The translations under genes were made by a program, and so were the position numbers. The notes under the pieces were generated by a model. That model made no database searches and was not told the origin of the DNA. It was given only the letters and a program-made list of their open reading frames with translations. From Anoxynatronum buryatiense (lineage in GTDB: Bacteria; Bacillota; Clostridia; Peptostreptococcales; Tindalliaceae): DNA of 64,000 nt. How positions within the stretch are numbered: position 1 is the first letter of the stretch; each line of letters opens with the position of its first letter. Location: positions 186,001 to 250,000 of the forward strand of contig NZ_FXUF01000004.1 in the NCBI RefSeq assembly GCF_900182905.1, read 5' to 3'. Shown here piece after piece: positions 20,423 to 30,048 of the stretch.

Positions 20423-20785
20423 CTAAGGCTGGTTATCCAGTGCAGTGACACCTTCGTCGCCGTTTCGAATGCGAATCACATTGGAAACAGGATAGACAAA
20501 AATCTTTCCGTCGCCAATTTCGCCGGTACGCAGTACTTTTTTGGCGACATCAATAACAGCTTCCACCGGCACTTCGCTGATAACGGTCTCCACTTTAATC
20601 TTGGGCAGCAGGGAAGGTGTGTAGGGGACGCCCCGGTAGTTGGCCGGCTGTCCCTTCTGAACACCACAGCCCATGACATTGGTGACAGTCATACCCATTA
20701 CTCCCAACTCATTCAGGGCTTCTTTCAGGGCTTCAAATTTGCCGGGACGCGTAATGATTTCCACTTTAAAAATAGGTTGATCCAT
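20423..20785 (-). CDS. glnB: PII nitrogen regulatory protein
   Basis: The 120-residue protein has the T-loop NYRGVPYTPSLLPK (about residues 49-62) and the C-terminal signature GEIGDGKIFVYPV (about 87-99). PII proteins sense 2-oxoglutarate and ATP/ADP and bind partners such as the ammonium channel. The gene follows amt by 15 bases and is probably cotranscribed, the usual amt-glnK arrangement. The T-loop tyrosine at the usual uridylylation position is present, but modification in Gram-positives is variable. Confidence 0.93.
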   Translation of the reverse strand: MDQPIFKVEIITRPGKFEALKEALNELGVMGMTVTNVMGCGVQKGQPANYRGVPYTPSLLPKIKVETVISEVPVEAVIDVAKKVLRTGEIGDGKIFVYPVSNVIRIRNGDEGVTALDNQP

Positions 20786-20800
20786 TGATAAGCACCTCCC

Positions 20801-22048
20801 TTATTGAATGGTATCCAGCAATACTTTTGGTTCGAAATCAGCGTAGCTTTCGGTACCATGTTCTTTCAGATCCAGGCCCAGCACTTCCTCTTCGCTGTTG
20901 ACACGCAGGCCAATGGTTAAGTCGATGGCTTTAAACAGCACGAAGGTGGTGGCAAAAGTCCACAGGGCAATGGCTGCCACGCCTGTGAGCTGCACCAGCA
21001 GTAATTGAGCACCGCCGCCGTAGAGAAGACCGCCCTCGGTGGCAAAAATACCCACGGCGATGGTTCCCACTGCACCGCAGATGCCGTGCACACTCACTGC
21101 ACCCACGGGGTCATCCACTTTCAGTTTTTGATCAAGCAGCTCAATGGCCAGTACCACCGTCAGACCGGCAATGGCACCAATACATGCAGCGCCCAGGGGG
21201 CTGACAATGTCAGTGCCGGCGGTGATGCCCACCAGTCCGGCCAAAGCACCGTTGAGAGTGATGCTCACATCAGGTTTGCCGTACCGGGTCCAGGAGATGG
21301 TCATGGCCATCACGGCACCCATGGAGGCGGCCAGATTGGTGGTGACGAAGATGTGGGCCATGGAAACGGCATCGGCTTCCAGGGTGGAACCGCCATTGAA
21401 TCCAAACCATCCAAACCAGAGGATGAAAACACCCAAAGCACCCAGCGTCAGGTTGTGGCCTTTGATGGGATGAATACTGCCGTCTTTGCCGTATTTCCCC
21501 AGTCTTGGGCCGAGAATCCAGGCACCGGTGAGGGCTGCCCAGCCACCCAGGGAGTGAACCACTGTCGAGCCGGCAAAATCGTGGAAGCCCAGTTCACCCA
21601 ACCAGCCGCCGCCCCAGATCCAGTGACCGGCAATGGGGTAGATCACAGCGCTGATCACAAAGCTGTAGAGCAGGTAAGACTTGAACTTGGTGCGCTCAGC
21701 CATGGCACCGGAAACGATGGTGGCAGCAGTGGCGCAGAAAACTGTCTGAAAAATGAGGAAAGCTTCTTTTGGAATGGTCAGGCCCAGGTGTTCATAAAGA
21801 CCGGTGGAGAGAAAGTTGACACCACCGATGAGACCGGCGTTGGAGACGCCAAACATGAGGCTGAAGCCGAGAATCCAATAAATGAGAGAACCGACGGTGA
21901 AGTCCATCAGGTTTTTCATGATGATGTTGCCGGCATTTTTGGCCCGGGTAAACCCGGCCTCCACCATGGCGAACCCGGCCTGCATGAAAAAGACCAGTCC
22001 GGCAGCCAGCAGTACCCATAACGTATCAAGTGCAGAATAGTCGATCAT
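20801..22048 (-). CDS. amt: Ammonium transporter (Amt family)
   Basis: The 415-residue protein has 11 predicted membrane helices. It contains the Amt motif DFAGSTVVHSLGGWAALTGA with the first pore histidine, and HGICGAVGTIAVG carrying the second. ATG 22048 with GAAGGGAG upstream was chosen over a TTG at 22066. The C-terminal cytosolic tail (GLDLKEHGTESYADF) is the usual PII-interacting region. The gene sits behind a roughly 475-base leader containing a terminator. Confidence 0.93.
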   Translation of the reverse strand: MIDYSALDTLWVLLAAGLVFFMQAGFAMVEAGFTRAKNAGNIIMKNLMDFTVGSLIYWILGFSLMFGVSNAGLIGGVNFLSTGLYEHLGLTIPKEAFLIFQTVFCATAATIVSGAMAERTKFKSYLLYSFVISAVIYPIAGHWIWGGGWLGELGFHDFAGSTVVHSLGGWAALTGAWILGPRLGKYGKDGSIHPIKGHNLTLGALGVFILWFGWFGFNGGSTLEADAVSMAHIFVTTNLAASMGAVMAMTISWTRYGKPDVSITLNGALAGLVGITAGTDIVSPLGAACIGAIAGLTVVLAIELLDQKLKVDDPVGAVSVHGICGAVGTIAVGIFATEGGLLYGGGAQLLLVQLTGVAAIALWTFATTFVLFKAIDLTIGLRVNSEEEVLGLDLKEHGTESYADFEPKVLLDTIQ

Positions 22049-22524
22049 CGTTAAAACTCCCTTCAATCATTGATTATGAACCGATAAAATGAAATATAAT
22101 GCGATGAAATGGACAAATGAATGACGACAGAGATGAATCATTCAGGAATGTCACCGGGCAGGCCTGGCAGGTAAAATGCAGCAGTGGTTCGTGGATGACA
22201 GCAGGTCATGCCATGCTGATGTATGAGCGCAAAATGGCAGTGTAGCAGGATGTGGGTGTGGTTCGTTTTTGGAAACGCCCCCGTCATGCAGCTGTTCATG
22301 CGGGAAAACATTTCACAAAGTTGAATCACCTGGGGAGGCCGGTATCGGAACAACGGGCGCTTACCTGTCGGGGAAATAAAAAACGCCCGCAAACAGGGAG
22401 GATAATTCCTCCTGAGTCTGCGGACGCCGTTGCCCGATACCGGATGAAGGTGGCTGATCCATATTTCCCCGGCCGAAACCGGGGGAAGGGGAGAGGATCA
22501 GAATGTCATGAGCGCATCATGATG
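22049..22524 (-). promoter_or_regulatory. Long structured leader of amt-glnB with internal terminator
   Basis: No gene is credible here. Near the 5' end TGATCC...GGATCA closes a hairpin containing CCCCGG/CCGGGG. Then comes a terminator hairpin (22426-22384: CGTCCGCA...TGCGGGCG, with an inner CAGG-AGG / CCT-C-CCTG stem) and six T residues (22383-22378). The terminator is enclosed by a second inverted repeat of about 19 bp with one mismatch and one bulge (22443-22425 with 22360-22339, CCGGTATCGG...CCGATACCGG). The arrangement suggests transcription attenuation. The nearby ANTAR regulator is the best candidate antiterminator, but I did not find its A1-G4 hexaloop pair. Confidence 0.6.
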
Positions 22525-22530
22525 AAAGTC

Positions 22531-22559
22531 ATTATAGGACAGCCTGAGTATTTTTGCAA
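22531..22559 (-). promoter_or_regulatory. Promoter of the amt-glnB transcript
   Basis: TTGCAA (22559-22554) and TATAAT (22536-22531) with 17-base spacing on the minus strand predict a start near 22524. Confidence 0.8.
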
Positions 22560-22649
22560 GGGTTTTTTTGAAAAAAATTCGAAAAAAACGTTGAAATATG
22601 AAGGAAAAGGATTTCCTAAAGAGAATTTGATAAAAATATGACAGAAGCG

Positions 22650-22678
22650 TTTTACTGTATAAAAAAACATGATATAAT
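22650..22678 (+). promoter_or_regulatory. Promoter of the ACT/UPF0210 genes
   Basis: TTTTAC (22650-22655) and TATAAT (22673-22678), spaced by 17 bases, point rightward. The start codon is about 100 bases downstream. Confidence 0.65.
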
Positions 22679-22779
22679 GCTCTCTAACATTCAAGACAGA
22701 GCATTCAGACAGTTGGCGCAACGTTTTGGGATGGGGAATGGGGCAGATTGATCCGCCTCAAAAAAGGAGGAGCGATTCG

Positions 22780-23058
22780 ATGAACGGCAGTAAAGTCATT
22801 ATATCAGTGCTTGGGAAAGACAGGGTGGGGATTATTGCAGCAATCTCAGGAGTGTTGGCGACCCATGGGGGGAATATTCTCGACATCAGCCAGACCATTC
22901 TGGAAGATTATTTCACCATGATCATGATGGTGGATCTGAGTGCCTGTGACCTGGCATTCCCGGAACTGAAAGAAACGCTGGTGACAACAGGCGAAGGAAT
23001 TGGCATGCAGGTGAATATTCAGCATACTGATACGTTTGATTACATGCACCGTATTTAG
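22780..23058 (+). CDS. ACT domain protein
   Basis: The 92-residue protein is a single ACT regulatory domain (VIISVLGKDRVGIIAAISGVLATHGGNILDISQTIL), the fold used to bind amino acids. ATG 22780 is preceded by AAAAGGAGG. It is followed by the UPF0210 gene after 21 bases. The same pair is conserved in many Firmicutes, with unknown function; resemblance to GcvR-like ACT proteins does not prove a role. Confidence 0.9.
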   Translation: MNGSKVIISVLGKDRVGIIAAISGVLATHGGNILDISQTILEDYFTMIMMVDLSACDLAFPELKETLVTTGEGIGMQVNIQHTDTFDYMHRI

Positions 23059-23079
23059 GAGGGGAAGGGAGAAAAGAAG

Positions 23080-24450
23080 ATGCATTTCACATCTGTATCA
23101 CGGCAGGAAATACTGGAGACCATTCAGATGGTCCAAATGGAGAACCTGGATATTCGTACCATCACCATGGGCATCAGCCTTCGGGACTGTGGGCATCCCG
23201 ACCCGGTGACTGCCTGTCGCCGGGTCTATGACAAAATTACCCGCCAGGCGGAAAATCTGGTGAAGGTGGGAGAAGAGATCGAAGATCATTTTGGCATTCC
23301 CATTGTGCATAAGCGCATTTCGGTGACACCCATGGCCATGGTGGCAGAAGCTTCTGAGACAGAAGACTACACCCCTTTTGCCAGAGCCATGGATGAGGCG
23401 GCTGCAGCGGTGGGCGTCAATTTCATTGGCGGTTTTACAGCGCTGGTTCAAAAGGGAATGACGGTGGGAGACCGGCGCCTTATTGCCTCTATCCCGGCTG
23501 CCCTGGCTGAGACAGAGCGGGTCTGCTCTTCGGTGAATGTGGCATCATCAAAGGCGGGCATTAACATGGACGCTGTGTTGCAGATGGGACATATCATCAA
23601 AGCGGCGGCGGAAGCCACCCGGGAACGGGACAGTATTGGATGTGCCAAACTGGTGGTATTTTGCAATGTGCCCGAAGATAATCCCTTTATGGCCGGTTCT
23701 TTTCATGGCGTGGGAGAGCCGGAGGCGGTGATCAATGTGGGCATCAGCGGCCCCGGTGTGGTGCGAAATGCGGTGGTCAAGCGACCGGATGCTGATCTGG
23801 GTGAGCTGGCCAATGTGATCAAAAGAACCGCGTTTAAAATCACCCGTATGGGAGAGCTGGTGGGTAAAACCGCTTCAGAAGCCCTGGGGGTGCCCTTTGG
23901 CATTATTGATCTTTCCCTGGCCCCCACACCGGCAGTGGGAGACAGTGTTTCCGATATTCTGGAAGCCATCGGGCTGGAATCCACCGGTACCCACGGCACG
24001 ACAGCGGCTCTGGCCATGCTCAATGACGCCGTGAAAAAGGGAGGCATCATGGCGTCCTCACATGTGGGCGGGCTCAGTGGTGCCTTTATTCCCGTCAGCG
24101 AAGATGCCGGCATGATTCGGGCAGCAGAAGCCGGCATTCTCACCTTTGACAAGCTGGAAGCCATGACCTCTGTCTGTTCTGTGGGGCTGGACATGATTGC
24201 CATTCCGGGAGAAACCAGCGCAGAAACCATTGCCGCCATCATCGCCGATGAAATGGCCATTGGGATGATTAACCGAAAAACCACAGCGGTGCGGGTGATT
24301 CCTGTGGCAGGAAAAACCGTGGGAGAGTTTGTGGAGTTCGGCGGCCTTTTGGGCCGGGCCCCCATTATGCCGCTTCATACCCAGTCATCAGATGTTTTTG
24401 TGAAGCGGGGCGGGCGTATTCCGGCACCCTTGCAGTCGTTTAACAATTAA
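23080..24450 (+). CDS. UPF0210 (DUF711) family protein
   Basis: The 456-residue protein matches the length and sequence of the UPF0210 family ([16 protein letters not shown] near the N-terminus, glycine-rich central region, [22 protein letters not shown] near residue 325-346). Distant similarity to pyruvate formate-lyase-type proteins has been noted for the family, but no reaction is established. It pairs with the upstream ACT protein, which may give amino-acid control. Confidence 0.88.
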   Translation: MHFTSVSRQEILETIQMVQMENLDIRTITMGISLRDCGHPDPVTACRRVYDKITRQAENLVKVGEEIEDHFGIPIVHKRISVTPMAMVAEASETEDYTPFARAMDEAAAAVGVNFIGGFTALVQKGMTVGDRRLIASIPAALAETERVCSSVNVASSKAGINMDAVLQMGHIIKAAAEATRERDSIGCAKLVVFCNVPEDNPFMAGSFHGVGEPEAVINVGISGPGVVRNAVVKRPDADLGELANVIKRTAFKITRMGELVGKTASEALGVPFGIIDLSLAPTPAVGDSVSDILEAIGLESTGTHGTTAALAMLNDAVKKGGIMASSHVGGLSGAFIPVSEDAGMIRAAEAGILTFDKLEAMTSVCSVGLDMIAIPGETSAETIAAIIADEMAIGMINRKTTAVRVIPVAGKTVGEFVEFGGLLGRAPIMPLHTQSSDVFVKRGGRIPAPLQSFNN

Positions 24451-24582
24451 ACCTTTAAACCCTGCGATGACGGTGATGCTTCAATGACAAAACGCATCAA
24501 TAACTGAATGCATTAATAACTGAATGCTTCGATGACTCACATACTCCGCGAAAAAGGACCCTGAAGTGAAATGGTAAAAAAT

Positions 24583-24633
24583 AAAAAAACAGCCCAGAAA
24601 ATGCGGACATCGCATTTGAAGGGCTGTTTTTTT
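24583..24633. terminator. Bidirectional intrinsic terminator
   Basis: AAAACAGCCC (24586-24595) pairs with GGGCTGTTTT (24621-24630), and inside AAATGCG pairs with CGCATTT. A seven-A run and a seven-T run flank the stem. Confidence 0.9.
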
Positions 24634-24716
24634 GAGATCGACTATAAGGAAAACGAATGCCTCGCAGAAACGAAAATGCATACAAATTAATATTCCGACA
24701 ATTCGCAAGATTCAAC

Positions 24717-24745
24717 TTGACAAGGTGTTGCAATCATCATATACT
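24717..24745 (+). promoter_or_regulatory. gltB promoter
   Basis: TTGACA (24717-24722) and TATACT (24740-24745) with 17-base spacing form a near-consensus promoter, with start near 24752. This leaves a leader of about 180 bases before the preferred start codon. Confidence 0.8.
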
Positions 24746-24930
24746 GTGGATAATTTTTACGCTGGCATAAAAATGAATAATACAAGCGGGATATGCATGA
24801 AAATGTTTTCCTGGCCGGCGGCATTGAGGGAAAGGAAGTGGTTTTGTTGGGACAAGGAGATCAATATCAGGCAAGCCATCAAAATGGGGATGGACAGCAG
24901 TGGGAACAGTACAGAAGTGAGAAGGCATCA

Positions 24931-27900
24931 ATGGGACCAAGGGGGTGGGGGGTGCCGGGGATTCCTCCCAGCCAGGGACTTTATGATCCCATCCATGAAA
25001 AAGACAACTGTGGCGTTGGCTTTGTGGCCCATGTGAAGGGCGTGCCTTCCCACCAGATTCTTGAACAGGGATTGGAAATTTTGCATCAAATGAAACACCG
25101 GGGAGCAGTGGGTGCCGATGTGACGACAGGAGACGGTGCCGGCATTCTGATTCAGGTACCCCATGGTTTTCTGGTTCAGGAAACACAGAAAGAAGGGTTT
25201 GAGCTGCCACCCCCGGGCCAGTATGCCGTGGGAATGATTTTTTTGCCCCGTGAACCCCATGCCCTGCATTACTGCCAGGGAGTTTTCGAGCGGGTGCTGA
25301 GGGAAGAGGGGCTGGTGTTGCTGGGATGGCGCACCGTGCCTGTGGATCCCTATGCCTGTGGTGATTCTGCCAGAGCCACCCGGCCCGTGGTGGCCCAGGT
25401 GTTTGTTCAGCGGGAACAACAGACGAAGGAAGCCTTCGCCAGAAAGCTGCTGGTGGTTCGAAAGCGTGTGCAGCAGATCATTGCGGCGGCAGGCGGCCCG
25501 CCGGCCCACCACTTTTATGTGTGCAGTCTGTCGGCAGAGACATTGGTATATAAGGGGCAGATATTGGGATACCGCCTGAAAGACTATTACCTGGATCTGC
25601 AGCAGCCAGAGCTGGAAACGGCGTTGATTCTCGTCCATGAACGCTACAGTACAAACACGTTTCCTTCATGGAAAATGGCCCACCCTTACCGGTACCTGGC
25701 CCACAACGGTGAAATCAATACCATACGGGGAAATATCAACTGGATGAATGCCCGGGAAGGCGTCATGCGTTCCAGAGTCTTTGGCAGCGATTTTGAAAAA
25801 ATCCTGCCGGTCATCGAACCGGAAGGCAGTGATTCTGCCAGCCTGGATAATATTTTTGAATTCTTTTTGGCCAACGGCCATCCCATGGAACAGGTTATGA
25901 TGGTGCTGGTGCCGGAGGCCTGGCAGGCGGGGAGCGGTATTTCAGAGGAACTGCAGGCCTTCTACGAGTACCATGGCCGGCTGATGCAGCCCTGGGACGG
26001 CCCGGCGACGGTGGCCTTTTCCGATGGGGTGAAGGTGGGGCTTATGGTGGACAGGAACGGCCTGCGCCCTGCCCGTTATTGGGTCACCGATGATGACCTC
26101 ATCATCATGGCCTCGGAAACCGGTGTGCTGGATATTCCTCCTGAAAAAGTAGTTCAAAAAGGGAACATGAATCCGGGAAGCATGTTGCTGGTGGACCTTC
26201 AAAAAGGCCAGCTACTGGAAAATCATGCCATCAAGGAAGGGATTGCCACTGCCTACCCCTATCGGGAATGGGTACAGCGCAACCGTCTGACGATGGATGT
26301 CCTGGAAGACTTGCCCGAACCACGGCCCATGAACCGGGAAGTGCTGGCTAAAAAGCAGAAAGGCTTTGGCTACACAGCAGAAGAACTGGAGCACATTCTC
26401 CTGCCCATGGCATTGCATGGAGAAGAGAACATTGGCGCCATGGGAATGGATACACCCCTGGCCGCCCTCTCAGCAACACCCCAGTGGCTTTTTCAGTATT
26501 TTCGGCAAAAATTTGCCCAGGTAACCAATCCGGCCATCGATTCCATTCGGGAAAAGAGCGGCATGTCACTGGTGCAATATCTGGGGAATCACGGGCTGTT
26601 GGTGGATGCCATTGAAACAGAGGAAGACCGGGCGTATATGAGGCTGGAAGAGCCGGTGATCACCAACCGGGAAATGGAACAGCTGAAACATCTGTACACC
26701 AAAGATCTGAAAGCGGTCACCCTGCCCATCACTTTTCAGATGGATGGCGGTCCCAACCGGCTGGAAAAAGCCCTCTATGATCTTTGTAAGCGGGCAGAAG
26801 AGAATATTTTGCAGGGGCATAATCTGCTGATTCTCAGTGATCGGAGCATTGATTACTATCACGCCCCCATTCCCAGTTTACTGGCAGTGAGTGCGGTTCA
26901 CCACCACTTGATCCGGCGTAAGCTGCGTACCCAGGCCGATCTTATTGTGGAGGCCGGCGATGCCCGGGATGTGATGCACCTGGCCCTTTTGCTGGGTTAT
27001 GGAGCAACAGCGCTGAACCCGTATCTGGCCTTTGAAACCCTTCAAAAACTCCACGGCGAAGGAAAAATGGGAGAATCAGTCACGCTGGAGGCATCCCGTC
27101 GCAATTACCGGGATGCGCTGGTGAAAGGGTTGCTGAAAATCATTGCCAAAATGGGAATTTCAACTCTTCAGAGCTATCAGGGCGCTCAGATTTTTGAGGT
27201 GGTGGGACTGGATGAAGCACTGGTGGACCAGTACTTCCCAGGAACCCCTGCCTGTCTGTCGGGGATCGGCCTGGAAACCATCGGAGAAGAAGTGCTGCGG
27301 TTTCACAAACCTGCCTTCAGCATCACCGACAAGCAGCCGGAAGCGCTGGCGGTGGGTGGCGAACTGTTTCACCGGAAAGGCGGCGTTCCTCATCTCCTCA
27401 GCCCTGACCGGGTGAGCATGTTGCAGCGGGCCGGGCGTTCCGACAGTTATGATGCCTACCGGGCTTTTTCTGATGATATTCACCGTGCCGACGGCGATGT
27501 GCTGACGGTGCGAGGTCTTCTGGATTTCACCCAGCGGGTTCCGGTGCCGCTGGATGAAGTGGAGCCGGTGGAAGCCATTCTCCCCCGATTCACCACAGGA
27601 GCCGTTTCCTTTGGTTCCGTCAGCAAAGAAGCCCATGAAACCATGGCCATCGCCATGAATCGGATGGGAGCCAGGAGCAACAGCGGTGAGGGTGGCGAAC
27701 ACCCTTCCCGTTATTACGCAGATCTTCACGGGAACAATCTGAAAAGCGCCGCCAAGCAAGTGGCTTCCGGACGATTTGGTGTCACCATTCAGTACCTGGT
27801 GAATGCCAATGAACTGCAGATCAAGGTGGCCCAGGGAGCCAAACCGGGAGAAGGCGGCCACTTGCCCGGCGAAAAAGTGACGCCGGAAATCGGCGAAGTA

Positions 27901-29463
27901 CGCCATTCACTGCCTGGAATTGACCTGATTTCACCGCCGCCTCACCACGACATTTATTCCATTGAAGACTTGGCACAACTGATTGTTGATTTGAAAAATG
28001 CCAATCCTGAAGCCCGGGTGAGTGTGAAGCTGGTGGCGTCAACGGGGATTGGTGCAGTGGCGGCAGGGGTGGCCAAAGCCCATGCCGATGTCATTGTCAT
28101 CAGCGGCCACGACGGCGGCACCGGCGCCTCTGCTTTCAGTTCCATGAAGTATGCCGGGCTTCCCTGGGAAATCGGACTGGCAGAAGTACAGCAGACCCTG
28201 ATGCTGAACCAGCTGCGGGGGCGGGTGAAGCTGCAGGCAGACGGTAAAATCATCACCGCCAGAGATGTGGTCACCGCTGTTCTGCTGGGAGCAGAGGAAG
28301 TGGGTATGACAACCGCCGCCATGATCGGATTGGGCTGTATCATGTGCCGCAAATGTCATCTGAACCGTTGTCCCGTGGGGATTGCCACTCAGGATCCGGC
28401 GCTGCGGAAAAAATTCACCGGCAAACCGGAGCATCTACAGCGATACTTCACCTTTGTGGCCCGTGAGATTCGTGAAATTATGGCCCGGTTGGGCTATCGA
28501 AAAGTGGATGACATGGTGGGGCAGGTACACCGCCTGCGCCACCGGGACGGACTCACCGGTAAAGCAGCTGCCCTGAAAGTGGACCGCCTGCTGTTCCGAC
28601 CGGAACTACCGGCGCGTATTTCTGTGAAAAGCGGCGATAAGTCAGCTGGCGTGACAATCACAGCCCTTGACCAACAACTGCTGAAAGTGGCAGCTCCCAG
28701 CCTTGAAAGTCGTCAGCCGGTATCGGGTACCTTTCCCATTACCAACACCCACCGGGCGGTGGGAACCCGCCTTAGCGGCCAAATCGCCCAGCAATATGGC
28801 GGGGATGGGCTGGCGCCTGACACGATACAATTTACTTTTGAAGGCTCAGCAGGGCAGAGTTTTGGTGCTTTTGCCGCCTCAGGCATGACACTGACCCTGA
28901 AGGGAGATGCCAACGATTATCTGGGTAAAGGGCTCAGCGGCGGGAAACTGGTGGTGATGCCGCCTGAAAAAAGCAGGTTCAATGCCGCTGATAATGTGAT
29001 CGCCGGTAACACCCTTCTTTATGGGGCAACAGCGGGCGAAGCCTATTTCAGCGGAAGAGTGGGGCATCGCTTTGCCGTTCGAAACAGTGGGGCCACTGCT
29101 GTGGTTGAAGGGATTGGCAGCCATGGCTGTGAGTACATGACCGGTGGTGTGGTGGTGGTGCTGGGAGCGGTGGGCCAGAACTTTGGAGCGGGTATGAGTG
29201 GCGGCAAGGCTTTTCTGATGGCTGAAGCATCATATCTGACGGAACAGGTGAACCAGGATCTGGTGACGATTCTGCCTGTAAATGAAGAAGCCGACCGCCA
29301 GTTGCTGCACCGGCTGGTCACCCGGCACCATGAGCTGACAGGCAGCAAGCAGGCGGCAGCACTGTTGAAACAGTGGCCGAAGGCCTTGAAGCAGTTTCAC
29401 CTGGTGGTCTCACCTCTCTATCTTGAAATTTCGGAACGTCTTCTGACAGAATCGAACAAATGA
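24931..29463 (+). CDS. gltB: Glutamate synthase, large subunit
   Basis: At about 1510 residues this is the typical size. The order is an N-terminal glutaminase domain with the nucleophile in DNCGVGFVAH, a central domain, an FMN-binding synthase domain (GEGGEHPSRY..., SGHDGGTGASAFSSMKYAGLPWE), the 3Fe-4S cysteines (CIMCRKCHLNRCPVG), and the C-terminal GXGXG beta-helix. The start is uncertain: ATG 24931 or GTG near 24951 places the Cys at the usual distance, whereas ATG 24793 adds 46 unrelated residues. No gltD small subunit is adjacent, so electrons must come from a partner encoded elsewhere or from ferredoxin. Confidence 0.93.
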   Translation: MGPRGWGVPGIPPSQGLYDPIHEKDNCGVGFVAHVKGVPSHQILEQGLEILHQMKHRGAVGADVTTGDGAGILIQVPHGFLVQETQKEGFELPPPGQYAVGMIFLPREPHALHYCQGVFERVLREEGLVLLGWRTVPVDPYACGDSARATRPVVAQVFVQREQQTKEAFARKLLVVRKRVQQIIAAAGGPPAHHFYVCSLSAETLVYKGQILGYRLKDYYLDLQQPELETALILVHERYSTNTFPSWKMAHPYRYLAHNGEINTIRGNINWMNAREGVMRSRVFGSDFEKILPVIEPEGSDSASLDNIFEFFLANGHPMEQVMMVLVPEAWQAGSGISEELQAFYEYHGRLMQPWDGPATVAFSDGVKVGLMVDRNGLRPARYWVTDDDLIIMASETGVLDIPPEKVVQKGNMNPGSMLLVDLQKGQLLENHAIKEGIATAYPYREWVQRNRLTMDVLEDLPEPRPMNREVLAKKQKGFGYTAEELEHILLPMALHGEENIGAMGMDTPLAALSATPQWLFQYFRQKFAQVTNPAIDSIREKSGMSLVQYLGNHGLLVDAIETEEDRAYMRLEEPVITNREMEQLKHLYTKDLKAVTLPITFQMDGGPNRLEKALYDLCKRAEENILQGHNLLILSDRSIDYYHAPIPSLLAVSAVHHHLIRRKLRTQADLIVEAGDARDVMHLALLLGYGATALNPYLAFETLQKLHGEGKMGESVTLEASRRNYRDALVKGLLKIIAKMGISTLQSYQGAQIFEVVGLDEALVDQYFPGTPACLSGIGLETIGEEVLRFHKPAFSITDKQPEALAVGGELFHRKGGVPHLLSPDRVSMLQRAGRSDSYDAYRAFSDDIHRADGDVLTVRGLLDFTQRVPVPLDEVEPVEAILPRFTTGAVSFGSVSKEAHETMAIAMNRMGARSNSGEGGEHPSRYYADLHGNNLKSAAKQVASGRFGVTIQYLVNANELQIKVAQGAKPGEGGHLPGEKVTPEIGEVRHSLPGIDLISPPPHHDIYSIEDLAQLIVDLKNANPEARVSVKLVASTGIGAVAAGVAKAHADVIVISGHDGGTGASAFSSMKYAGLPWEIGLAEVQQTLMLNQLRGRVKLQADGKIITARDVVTAVLLGAEEVGMTTAAMIGLGCIMCRKCHLNRCPVGIATQDPALRKKFTGKPEHLQRYFTFVAREIREIMARLGYRKVDDMVGQVHRLRHRDGLTGKAAALKVDRLLFRPELPARISVKSGDKSAGVTITALDQQLLKVAAPSLESRQPVSGTFPITNTHRAVGTRLSGQIAQQYGGDGLAPDTIQFTFEGSAGQSFGAFAASGMTLTLKGDANDYLGKGLSGGKLVVMPPEKSRFNAADNVIAGNTLLYGATAGEAYFSGRVGHRFAVRNSGATAVVEGIGSHGCEYMTGGVVVVLGAVGQNFGAGMSGGKAFLMAEASYLTEQVNQDLVTILPVNEEADRQLLHRLVTRHHELTGSKQAAALLKQWPKALKQFHLVVSPLYLEISERLLTESNK

Positions 29464-29502
29464 GTTTTTTTCATGACATGACATGATGGCAGCTGTCGGT
29501 TT

Positions 29503-29753
29503 TTTCATCGGCAGCTGAGGTTGAAGACAAAGGGATTTGGCCAGAACAGCTGATTCCAATCTTGTGTGTTTTTAGTCGAAAGTCTCGAAAACAGCGCCTG
29601 AACTCGCTGCGCTCAAACAGCAGGCGCTGGCGGTTTTCTCATCTTTTCGAAAAAACACTGACAAGATTTCCAAGGCTGTCCTTTACCAAACCCCTTGTCT
29701 TCATCTTACTTTGTCTTCAGTCAACTGCCGATATCTCATCGGCAGTTTTTGTG
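29503..29753. repeat. ~250-bp imperfect long-hairpin (MITE-like) element
   Basis: The whole segment folds back on itself. Outer arms are ATCGGCAGCTGA...GAAGACAAAGGGATTTGG on the left and CCAAACCCCTTGTCTTC...TCAACTGCCGAT on the right. Next come CCAATCTTGTGTG with its imperfect complement CACTGACAAGATTTCC, and at the tip AGCGCCTG with CAGGCGCT around a 20-base loop. There is no coding capacity. The right end also has its own terminator (CTGCCGAT-ATCTC-ATCGGCAG plus T5, 29725-29750). It could be a MITE, a structured RNA or an elaborate gltB terminator. Confidence 0.7.
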
Positions 29754-29846
29754 TGAAAAGAAAATAGAATGCTAAAATGGATTGTCAACAGCAACCCTGC
29801 CGAAGATGATTTTGCTTATTTGAGGTGGACTATTCCAGTAGGTGTT

Positions 29847-29887
29847 AGTATATTTGGTATATTGTGCCAGTATATTTGGTATATAAT
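29847..29887 (+). promoter_or_regulatory. Sensor-kinase promoter with 22-bp-period direct repeat
   Basis: AGTATATTTGGTATAT occurs at 29847-29862 and 29869-29884, exactly 22 bp apart (two helical turns). The second copy overlaps TATAAT (29882-29887), a probable -10 element. No good -35 is present. This pattern suits an activator or repressor binding two sites on one DNA face. Confidence 0.6.
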
Positions 29888-30048
29888 GTAGATATAAATG
29901 ACGGCACCGTTGATTATGGGTTGGAAAAGGGTAGTATATGTAATGCCTATTTCTGATGATATCTCAGATGGTCGCCGCAGTGATATTTCAGAATGAGACA
30001 GCAGGCGGTAGTGGTGTCGTAAGGGGAGATTTCTGGGAGGTCCTGTTC

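Larger units (their letters stand above)
24451..24930 (+). other. Intergenic region upstream of gltB
   Basis: It contains a near-perfect direct repeat, AATAACTGAATGC twice about 18 bases apart (24499-24530), a bidirectional terminator (24583-24633) and the gltB promoter (24717-24745). The stretch 24793-24930 is open in the gltB frame, but its translation has no resemblance to glutamate synthase. Confidence 0.6.

Noticed and set aside
21005-22021. A 338-codon open frame on the plus strand opposite amt
   Set aside because: The translation is rich in His, Gly and Asp with no domain. The minus-strand Amt protein is unambiguous.
22138-22392. Small minus-strand gene in the amt leader (84 codons)
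   Set aside because: It covers the attenuator structure, lacks a ribosome binding site and has no recognisable motif.
24793-24930. N-terminal extension of gltB
   Set aside because: The open frame exists, but the 46 residues do not resemble any glutamate synthase and would displace the catalytic Cys from the N-terminus.
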